A stretch of 64,000 bases of DNA from Venturia oleaginea (lineage: Eukaryota > Ascomycota > Dothideomycetes > Venturiales > Venturiaceae), in the NCBI GenBank assembly GCA_013176395.1, contig JABMLP010000019.1, positions 372,001-436,000 of the forward strand, written 5' to 3'. Of the stretch, positions 55,797 through 64,000 are shown one piece after another. A program made the translations under genes and the position numbers. Below the pieces are notes generated by a model that made no database searches, was not told the origin of the DNA, and saw nothing but the letters and a program-made list of their open reading frames with translations. Position 1 is the stretch's first letter. The number at the start of each line of letters is the position of its first letter.

Positions 55797-57734
55797 TCAA
55801 CCTTCTTCGTTTTCAGTGTTTTTGCTAGCCGGTGTTCCAAAGGTGCCCCAGCTGTACCAAGTCTTTCCAATCCACCTCACCAAGCCCCACTCGACAAGCC
55901 AGAATCCCAGACCCAGAGAAGCCTCCACCAGACAGCCCAGTGCAAACTTGCCACCATAGCCGTCAATGCCCCCAGCACTGAAAGCTGACATACTTATCGC
56001 GCTGCCAAATACTGATGGGTTCATCCTAGCTCTCATAGGATCAACACCGTAAAGATCTGGACGAGCGATGACATGTCTAGCCAGCCCGCTCAAAACAACA
56101 GCTCGTATGGGCATCAGGACGAGGCCAGTGGCCCAACGGCCAAATAGAACCGCAAGGAAGTTGGTGGGCTCATGCGACAACTCCGACACATGATGGGGTC
56201 TTCGAGATATGGCAAGGGTTTTCGATGCTGCTGAATTATGTCTCGAGCCTGACGTAGAGGGCTCAGGGACAAGTTCGGTTTCTGAGAAGCCAATCTCCAG
56301 GTTGATCGTTCCAGTCTCGTCAACAGAGGCGACTCGGATTGTGGCCGTGGGTTCCCTTGCGATGTCATCACCGTCGAGATCATGTTCGTGTTCATTCTCA
56401 TTCGAAGAAGATGGCGCGCGTACAAGTGGTGGTCTTCCAGGCGCCTGGCCGTCTTGCCCATCGGCCTGCACCGTGTCGTGGTCAACATCGACTGGCCAGG
56501 TTTCCCTCCGACGGAGTCCTGGAGCAAAAGAGGTGCTGGCTGTTGTCTGTGGGGTGTAGGCATAATGGCCCCAACCGAGAGAGCCAAATAGCGCATGGAA
56601 TGGTCCGAGATGAGGAAAGTGTGTCAATTCTAGCAGACTGACTGAGGTTACAGACAATGTGCGTCTTGGAGCACTTGATCGTCCTCGGCCATCCATGCTG
56701 ATGGGGACCATGAGACATAAGCGAGTGCAATTCGAAATCACCTTAAATACTAACCACGCCAAAGGTCGAGTCAGCATGAAAGGTATGATTTGTAAATGGT
56801 CGTGATCGTACTGAAGGACAGACGTTCCGCGGAACGGTATCCATGAGCTGGGTGGTGGTAACAACGTGGTGGCTGGGATGAAGCCGAGAGCTTGTAAACT
56901 TGAGTGCAGACTGAATGGAAAATGAAGCATAGTCAAGGTGACCTGCACAGTGACGTCGATGAATGGAAGAAGTTGGTCGTAAAGTTCTCTCCCGCGTATG
57001 GAGCGTACTGTCGCAAAGACGGCTCTGTCCAAGTAGTAAAAGATGATTGGGCTCCAATTCTCAGGTGTATAGACTGTGTTCAGTAGAAAGCTGGGGAACC
57101 CAGCGATTATGAAAGCTTTCAGTCCCAAAGCGGTGCAATGACTCCTGAGCAATTCAAAGTACGAATTCTCTGGCAGAGGAGGAAATGCCTGATTGGTCAG
57201 CGGAAGATTTTGACTGAAGGCTGCAATGATAATACCAATAGTCTTGTGACAAAAGCAGAGTGCCATGAAGTCCACAGGCCATAATCTAGTACGGCAATAT
57301 TGCTTAGATATTCTCCAGTGGCGTCCTCTTCAGTAGGGTCGAGTAAGCCATTTGAGTTGTTCGAATCCAGGCCGTCGAAAGCGAAGTTCGGCTTGTTCCT
57401 TTCTACGACACCAACGACAGAAAGGACATCGTTCATAGACTCTCTCAGGCGACGTCCCAGTCGTCGTGACCAGGGATTATATGGATGTCCTTTGGCATCA
57501 TAAAGTTGGACGCTCCGAGGTGGTTGTGACTGTATGAAGTCTGTAGAAGAGCCAGGCTCAGCTCCAGTATAAGTCAAAGCTGATGACCATTCTCCTCCCC
57601 TTGAAGCATCAAAGTGCTCCGAGTCCTCAGGGTGTTCATACGCAGAGCGACCCTATACCTGATCAGAAATGGTCCGTCTGAGGGTATGTTATACACACTA
57701 AAGCCAAGCGGGTGAGATAGACCTGCCTCCCCAT
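55797..57734 (-). CDS. Multi-pass membrane protein, unknown function
   Basis: Exons: 57734-57723 (12 nt, MGRQ), 57652-57236, 57188-55797; introns of 70 and 47 nt, phases agree; 606 aa. After a polar N-terminus come hydrophobic stretches (LKAFIIAGFPSFLLNTVY; DVTVQVTLTMLHFPFSL; RPLAWLVFKVISNCTRLCLM; TGLVLMPIRAVVLSGLA; FALGCLVEASLGLGFWLVEW). The middle third is polar and acidic with EHEHDLDGDD. A possible further in-frame intron (57 nt, about 56695-56751) would remove one of the hydrophobic stretches. No recognised family. It is divergent from RRP9 with only 221 bp between start codons. Confidence 0.65.
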
Positions 57735-57955
57735 GGTCTTGATGTTATCTGAATGATGCGGATGAATGCATTGTTCATTGTTGTCTCGGAGGTTTCCAAG
57801 TCGGAAAGTCGACCCAGGATGCGGAGGCGGCTGGGGCGGTTAATGGCGCGTTTATTCTTTTGGGATTAGTTGGAAAAAAGTTTCGAAAGCGACTTCGACA
57901 TGATGAATCGCGGCGCATTTCTCCTGTAGCTGCCAATTGTTCGTATACGACCAGC
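57735..57955. promoter_or_regulatory. Compact bidirectional promoter
   Basis: Only 221 bp separate the ATG of the membrane-protein gene (-) and that of RRP9 (+), so the two promoters must overlap. No TATA box or known site was picked out. Confidence 0.5.
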
Positions 57956-59692
57956 ATGTCGTCCTTCTTCACAACTCCCGCCTCCCAGAAGAAAAGAAAA
58001 CGATCAGACGTCCCAGCGCCATCCTCAAAACGAAGGACTGTTACCTCGACCAAAACACTAGACAATGCTCCTCAATCGAAACCTTCGAGAAAGGAAAGAG
58101 AAGATTCGATATCTGGGAGTGATTCAGCGGACTCTGACGACGATGCAAAAGTTGGGAATGACTTAGAAGATGACGATGCGTCAAGTTCGGGCGAAGAGGA
58201 TGAAACTGCAGACGACCGAAGACTGCGGTTAGCACAGCGCTATCTGGACAATATAAAAGAGGAGGTGGCCGAAAATCCGGATGCCTTTGATGCAGCAGAC
58301 ATAGATCGTGATCTGATAGCACATCGGCTGAAAGAGGACGTGGCAGAGACAAAGGGAAGGTTATACAGGAAGCTAGTCAAAGAACTCGACTTCCAGACGG
58401 CAGACCACACATATTTCTCTGGGGACCAAGATGGGGTTGCTGCAATCGCTGCCGCATTCCCATACGCCTACACAGTATCAAAAGACAGCAGCATCATAAA
58501 ATGGGAACTCGCAACGCCCACGATAGCAACTCCAGGAACCAATCAACTCCCCCGCAAACGTCCAAAACTCCTCAAAAGGTTCAAGTTGAAGTGGAAGCCC
58601 GGGAAATCCTACAACGGACACAGTGGTGCGATCCTCTGTCTAGCAGTCAGCTCCTCGGGCAAATTCCTCGCAACAGGCGGCGCAGACAAGCGTCTCGTAA
58701 TCTGGGATGCCGCAACACTCAAGCCTCTCAAATCCTTCCACCAACATCGCGACTCCGTCCTCTCTGTTTCGTTTCGAAGGGGGACACATACACTCTTCTC
58801 CGCTTCCGCCGACCGAACAATCAAAATATGGAGTCTAGACGAAATGGCATACATAGAAACCCTCTTCGGGCACCAAGATCACGTTGTAAACATCGCCGGC
58901 TTATCAGCAGAAAAGTGCATCTCCGTTGGTGCGCGAGACAGAACAGCAAGATTATGGAAAGTGGTAGAGGAATCACAGCTTGTTTTTCGAGGAGGTGGCT
59001 CAACAGCTACGCGCACCAATCGCGATGATAAGAGTAGTACCATTGGCTACGCGGAAGGAAGCATCGATCGTGTGGCCATGATTGATGAAGAGATTTTTGT
59101 GACGGGAAGTGATAATGGCGCTATCAATCTGTGGAATATCAACAGGAAGAAACCCGTTTTCACGATACATGTGGCTCATGGACTTGATCCGCAGTTGACG
59201 CTAGAGGAAGCATACGCGGAGGAGGATTCATCGAAAAAAAAGGCACCGGGACGACCGGTGCCGAGGTGGATCACAGCGCTGACGACTGTGCCATTGAGTG
59301 ATTTGGTGCTTAGTGGAAGCTGGGATGGACATGTGAGAGCGTGGAAGGTTAGTGATGATCGAAGACGGTTAGAAGAAGTTGGTATTGTGGGACATCTGCC
59401 AGATCAACGTAGCCCTAGTACAGTCAAAGATGGAGATGAAGGAGATGAGAGCGAGCAGGTTCCTTACGAGCAAAAACTTGTTAGGGGGGTGATTAACGAT
59501 ATTTCGGGTTTTGAAAGGGGAGAGAAGGGTAAGGATGGGTTGTGCATCGTTGCTGGCGTGGCGAAGGAACATCGACTTGCTAAGTGGAAGCCAGTCAGTG
59601 GAAAGAATGGCGCTGTTGTTTTTGAGGTCTCAAGGAAGGCTTTGGAAAATGGACACTCGAATGAGGCTGTGGAGAATGGGGTTGATGCATAG
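57956..59692 (+). CDS. RRP9: U3 snoRNP WD40 protein Rrp9
   Basis: Intronless, 578 aa. The N-terminus is basic then acidic (KKRKRSDVPAPSSKRR; DSADSDDD). A conserved linker (LAQRYLDNIKEEVAENPDAF, DIDRDLIAHRLKEDVAETKG, YRKLVKELDF) precedes seven WD-type repeats with clear GH/WD pairs (GHSGAILCLAVS...KRLVIWD; HRDSVLSVSF...RTIKIWS; GHQDHVVNIAG...RTARLWK; GAINLWN; GHVRAWK; RLAKWK). This is the Rrp9/U3-55K layout. Rrp9 binds the U3 snoRNA B/C motif in the nucleolus and is needed for early 18S rRNA processing. The frame extends 32 codons upstream, but MSSFFTTPASQKKRKR is the family-like start. Confidence 0.92.
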   Translation: MSSFFTTPASQKKRKRSDVPAPSSKRRTVTSTKTLDNAPQSKPSRKEREDSISGSDSADSDDDAKVGNDLEDDDASSSGEEDETADDRRLRLAQRYLDNIKEEVAENPDAFDAADIDRDLIAHRLKEDVAETKGRLYRKLVKELDFQTADHTYFSGDQDGVAAIAAAFPYAYTVSKDSSIIKWELATPTIATPGTNQLPRKRPKLLKRFKLKWKPGKSYNGHSGAILCLAVSSSGKFLATGGADKRLVIWDAATLKPLKSFHQHRDSVLSVSFRRGTHTLFSASADRTIKIWSLDEMAYIETLFGHQDHVVNIAGLSAEKCISVGARDRTARLWKVVEESQLVFRGGGSTATRTNRDDKSSTIGYAEGSIDRVAMIDEEIFVTGSDNGAINLWNINRKKPVFTIHVAHGLDPQLTLEEAYAEEDSSKKKAPGRPVPRWITALTTVPLSDLVLSGSWDGHVRAWKVSDDRRRLEEVGIVGHLPDQRSPSTVKDGDEGDESEQVPYEQKLVRGVINDISGFERGEKGKDGLCIVAGVAKEHRLAKWKPVSGKNGAVVFEVSRKALENGHSNEAVENGVDA

Positions 59693-59953
59693 TTGGTTGA
59701 GGTATGAGGAATCGTTCTTGACATCAGGACTCATTGTTCTGGATGTCAGATATAGAGTTGAAAATGCATCATTAATTAGCCGAGATAATTATCAAAGACC
59801 AGCCTGGCCCGCACGCTCGCTATCCAACATCCGACCAGTGAGGAAATAATCACGAATCAAACAATATCGAGTTCCCACAACCCAAAATCTTCATTATCCA
59901 CCACTCATCCCAACATACCTATTTTCCCCATTAACTATTAAACCCTTCCTCTC

Positions 59954-61602
59954 CTATTTCCCCTCACCATCCCCATCCCCAATCTCCTCTTTCCCCTCGC
60001 CGTTCTCACCACCACCACAATTCCACCCCAACCCCTCAATCCACCCCCACGAATCAACAGAAAAACAAGCAGTAGCATCAATACTCTTCAACCCCTCCTC
60101 ACCCATTAACGCCAAAGCTGCCAGCCCTAGATAGGCATGATATAGATCTGGCGGGTTCCCTTCTTTTTTACCGAAGCCGCCGATGATGTGTTGGGTTCTA
60201 TCAAGGAGGTAGCGACGGTTTGAAGGGGTTTGGGTTAGGTTTGGTTTTTGGAGGATCTGTGGGGGGATTTATTAGATTGGGATGGGTGGGTATGATGTGG
60301 GAGTGTGATTGATTGATTGATTGATTTAGGAGTAGGGAGGAGGTGTTCGGGTATATGGGATTGGTAAGGTGGAGGAAGATGAGTGGGATGATTTGAGGGA
60401 GGTGTACGGTTAGAGGTAGTGGAGATAGAGGAGGACTGGTTTCATTGGGAGGATGTTACGTACTGCTAGGGAACCTCCGATCCACCACGAGTAGCAGGTA
60501 TCTGCTATTTTGTTACAGCGGCCGTTGAAGCCGATCCATTGGAGTTCTTCCTCTGGCGTAAATCTAAAGGCAGTGTAATCTCGATTCGGATCGTGAGTGC
60601 TTAAATTGAGGAAGGAGTGTGCATCGTGACAGGTGGCGGTAGTGTCTGTCCCATCTCCACGCGTGTCGAATTCGTCGTCTTCGTCAAAGTTAGTTGTTTG
60701 CCGTTGAAGTAGCCAGTGTATTGTCAATTCCGGATCATTTATCGCCGAAAGGGGCGAAAATGATGGTGACATAGTTTTGCTGGTAGAGGGCAATCGTTCT
60801 ACAAAAGACAGAGCACTGAGAGCACAGTATGTATATCCGCCTTGTATAAATTAGCACCAATAAGAAGTCATGCGAGGTCACTACGAACCATGAGGTTCAT
60901 GAAAGGGTGATTCGGAAATGCCGCCGTCATAGCACTTGAAACTTTTAGCATTTTCTTTCTACAAAAGTGAGATAGAAGACGCACTTGAGAACGCCGTATA
61001 CATTCCACAAACAGATCTACATCCACATCTGGGACATCCTTCATCTCAACTTCGCCACGACCGCGAAGAATGGCTCGAATTCCCATGGCTGTATAGCCGA
61101 ATCGTGGATCCAAGCCGCCTTCAATCTTCTCGTTCAGCCCCAGTGTCTCGCCAAAACTGCCGTCAGGTCTTTGCATCTTCGTAAGCCATGTCAGACATTT
61201 CCGCCTCTTGACTCTTGAAAAATCGTCTTTCAAAATGGCGAGGATGGCCAAGGCAAAGAAAGTAGCAGGCACATTCGCAGGATCCCAAACGGCGTTCTCT
61301 TCATTTCTTAGAACGCCCAAGTCTCCGCCGGGGAACCCACGAAAGCCGCCATCTTGATGTTGGCAAAGGTAGACCCAGTTTATGTATCGTTCTCGATCTT
61401 CTTCTGTCAACGTCGCGTCCAGGCAGTCCAGCAGGTCCATGGATGAGACAATGAAGAATGCCAGCATCATTCTGTTCGCATCGTTTGTTTGATAGATGTT
61501 GGGCAGGAATGTATTTAGACATCGCTTCCAGTATTGAATGTGCTTTGGAATGTTCAGCTTGCTGATGCAGCCCATGCTCGTCGTTCTCGTTGCCAGTGTC
61601 AT
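59954..61602 (-). CDS. CDC43: Geranylgeranyltransferase type I beta subunit
   Basis: Exons 61602-60985, 60934-60889 (46 nt), 60840-60464, 60256-59954; introns of 50, 48 and 207 nt; 447 aa. Prenyltransferase beta repeats are clear: HQDGGFRGFPGGDLG, QRPDGSFGET, GYTAMG, CYDGGISESPFHEPHGGYTY, RCNKIADTCYSWWIGGSLA, IIGGFGKKEGNPPDLYHAYLGL, which hold the zinc ligands and lipid pocket. With an alpha subunit it attaches geranylgeranyl to CaaL proteins such as Rho1 and Cdc42. The CYDGG exon is only 46 nt long. Start at MTLATRTTS; MGCISKLN 9 codons on is also possible. The 5' flank carries a TGATGTCGT repeat. Interesting neighbour: the next gene encodes a Rho GAP-like protein. Confidence 0.9.
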
Positions 61603-62045
61603 GTCGGGTCCTGGCGCAGCGTTGAATGTCGTTGATGTCGTTGATGTCGTTGATGTCGTCGATGTTTTGTTTCAATGGTTGTTTCTTCTCTGCCTTAAAC
61701 CGTTGATATACGTAATTACCGGGTCTATTGCGGCTAGTGTATGCTTTGTTCCAAATATAGGCGAGTTCGTTGTCTTGGTGTCTATCAAAGTCCCTGATTT
61801 TGCGGGCCAAGGAATATCAGCCGCACTGCAATTGACTTTGGCACTGGTCGCTTGCCTTGAAACCTACCGGAATAAAAGACACGAAGTTACGATAAACATA
61901 CCCCCAAAGACCGACTCTTCAATTCCCAGTTGAGGCCCGCGCTCCCCTCCCAAGCCAACCGATATCATATCACAATTGCGCCAACCGTCAGTTCTCAAGC
62001 GCCCTTACACAACAAACACTCCTATTATTCACAACCCGGACAGCC
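61603..62045. promoter_or_regulatory. Divergent promoter of CDC43 and RGD2-like genes with a 9-bp repeat
   Basis: 443 bp between the two ATGs. At 61621-61664 there are about four head-to-tail copies of TGATGTCGT (on the other strand ACGACATCA), close to the CDC43 start and probably in its 5' leader. Confidence 0.55.
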
Positions 62046-64000
62046 ATGTCGACCTTCGCGTCGTCCTTCTGGTCGAGCGACTATGCTGGAGGTGAGATCT
62101 AATATTCCACCAGGCTTTCCGAGCGATAAGGATTGACGTACTCTTCAGGTCTCGGTGTCCTCTTCGGCAAGTTGCAGCAGGGAGTCCAGGAGAACCAGCA
62201 AGTTATCACGATAGCACGCATGCGAGCAGATGCCGAAGATCTATATGGCCAGAAACTCAGCGAAATATTACCGTCCACAGATCGTATCACCGGAGGATTC
62301 TCTCGAGATGACGGCGCAAGTACTCGCAAGGTGTGCCCTATCTTCCTGTTCTCTGATAGGCACAAACGTTGACAGTTCATAGGCCTACGAGGGCATGCGT
62401 ACAGAAATGGGTGAGGCTTCCAAGAATCACCGCAAGATAGCCTCCAATATCCGTGAACTCGTTGTGAACCCCTTTGGTCGGTGGTGCGACGCCCACGAAA
62501 TGCGCATACAGAACTCGCAGGACGATCTCCAAGCACGTATCAAACTACACGATAAACAAGCAGAGGTGGTCAGGAAATACAGGAGTCAATATTACAACAA
62601 ATGTCGCCTGGTGGAAGACTTGGAAGAAGAGGATAAATTGGCTTTCCAGGACCCAAAGACCGACCCTTCAAAGAGTCCAAAACAAACGCCTGCCCTAGCC
62701 AAGATCCCTACAATCAAAGAGCCGGAACTCGAAGAGGAGGAGGAGCCCATTGATATTGGAGACAAAATCTACATGCCCGAGCAAGTCAAGGCCATTTTGA
62801 CGCACATGCTGGAGACTATACCACTCAAGGAGACAAAAGTCTCCATTCTTGGTACATACCAGAATACTTCCAGTGGCGCCGATATTACCACTTACATAAC
62901 GAAACAAATGGGCGCGGATAACGTGGGCTACGCAGAGAAGGTTGGACAAGACTTGGCTGATCAGGGCTTTCTCCGATTAGTGGGCAACGTTGGTAACACA
63001 TTCGCCAATAGCTCGCGTATGATGTACCAATGGAAGCCTAAGGTGTTCAAAACCACAGGTCTTCCCGAAAAGAGACCGGGCCCGCAGCGCGCCGCGACTA
63101 TGGGCCTTGACGGTTCGGAATCTCCTGTGGGGGCAGTTGGAGAGATGCTAGCTGGCTGGAATCCTCTCAACAACCCCTATCCCAACGAGACTCCCTCTGA
63201 ACGCCTGCGTAGAGAAGCTCGCGAATCCGACGAGCGGTACAAGGGCGCCGTGCGCAAGCTAGACGCTCTCCGGTGCAATCTTGAGGAAGCAATGATTGAT
63301 CACCTCAGATTCATGGAACGCTGTGAATTGGATCGTCTCAAGGCAATCAAGGCTGTAATTCTTGACTTTTCAGGAGCCATCAGCAATGTCATTCCCAGCT
63401 TACAGAGCACGGTGGACAACATGATGTTATTCCAGGAGACTGTGCAGCCCTTGGGAGATCTCAGATACCTTCTCGAGAACTATCGCACTGGTCCTTTTGT
63501 GCCCAAAGTAGTGACTTACGAGAACTACTACAACAATGTCGATGGTGTGCAGGTTCTAGTTCATACTCTTGCAACAGAAGCTAATAGCGTAGTAGGCCAA
63601 ACTTTCGGAGTCGATCTTGAGGCGAGAGCTCGCGCAGACCGAAAGCGTGTTCCTTTGATTGTGACGACGATTCTGACTTACCTGGACAATCGTGCGTTTT
63701 CGTTTTCCCTTTTCGCCGTTCGGCCGAATACTAATACTGTACAGACTACCCAGATCTTGATGGCGATGAGGCCAGACGGGCCATTTGGCTCGTTGATGTT
63801 CCTTTAGGCGCCACTCATCATTTGCGACAGGTTATTAATGATGGTAAATCTATATCAACAGAAGTCCTGGAATCATACGAGATCCCGATCGTCGCATCGG
63901 TCTTGAAGTTGTACCTGCTCGAGTTGCCCGATTCGCTCGTATCATCCCATGTCTACGAAATTGTCAAGACCGTCTACAGCTCCTCGGCCACTGATACTTC
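62046..64000 (+). CDS. F-BAR/DEP/RhoGAP protein, RGD2-like (3' partial)
   Basis: Exons 62046-62091, 62149-62330, 62383-63691, 63745-64000 (continues past the window); introns of 52-57 nt. Order of domains: FCH/F-BAR at about 1-150 (GVLFGKLQQGVQENQQVITI, ARMRADAEDLYGQKL), DEP at about 215-300 (SILGTYQNTSSGADITTYIT, DLADQGFLRLVG), a return to F-BAR helices (RYKGAVRKLDALRCNLEEAM, FMERCELDRLKAI), then the start of a RhoGAP domain (VPLIVTTILTYLDNHYPDLD). This is the layout of fungal Rgd2, which links membrane curvature to Cdc42/Rho5 control. Where active RhoGAPs have GIFR-S-G, this one reads AIWLVDVPLGATHHLR, so the arginine finger is absent. The downstream helix VASVLKLYLLELPDSLV is well kept. 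Confidence 0.9.

Overview
This window comes from a filamentous ascomycete (Pezizomycotina). The genes carry many short introns of about 46-93 nt with GTRNGT donors, CTAAC/CTGAC-like branch sites and YAG acceptors. The gene set is typical of mould fungi: Zn2Cys6 factor, cutinase- and GH43-type secreted enzymes, a CFEM-like cell-surface protein, RRP9, MND1, an RRN9-like factor, DPH4, a type I geranylgeranyltransferase, a Fot1/pogo transposase. The style fits Leotiomycetes or Dothideomycetes, but the sequence alone does not settle the class. Gene models below were spliced by eye from frame continuity, splice signals and family motifs.

Left part (1-16 kb) is gene-poor: two small coiled-coil proteins (-), a cutinase-family gene with an apparent C-terminal frameshift (-), a secreted GH43 glycosidase (+), about 5 kb of non-coding DNA holding a degenerate inverted-repeat array (8.96-10.06 kb) and a heptamer microsatellite (11.7 kb), then a secreted type-B carboxylesterase (-). 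16-28 kb: a multi-pass membrane protein (+), DPH4 (+), a large Zn2Cys6-type factor (-), a decayed pogo/Fot1 element ending just upstream of a Cys-rich orphan gene (+). 28-44 kb: an M1 aminopeptidase (+), a BTB-like gene with broken frames (+), a long acidic protein built from repeated exons (-), MND1 (-) and an RRN9-like Pol I factor (-). 44-53 kb: PhyH dioxygenase (-), CFEM-like membrane protein (+), L-serine/threonine dehydratase (-), secreted M20 peptidase (+), a 353-bp tandem repeat, and a small LEA-like protein (+). 53-64 kb: two decayed loci, a membrane protein (-) divergent from RRP9 (+), GGTase-I beta (-), and an F-BAR/DEP/RhoGAP gene (RGD2-like, +) cut by the window end.

There is no evident operon-like or biosynthetic cluster; the genes are mostly independent housekeeping and secreted-enzyme functions. 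The most unusual feature is a set of unusually long introns (228, 260 and 271 nt, in two unrelated genes) that each contain a long imperfect hairpin with a shared TTTCTGG/CCAGAAA-type core. They look like members of an introner-like element family, and two weaker relatives may lie near 1.9 kb and inside the carboxylesterase intron. Other points worth a second look are the 8.96-10.06 kb palindromic array, the exon-duplicated acidic protein, a RhoGAP domain lacking the arginine finger, and a recurrent switch from C-rich to G-rich wobble usage along several coding strands.
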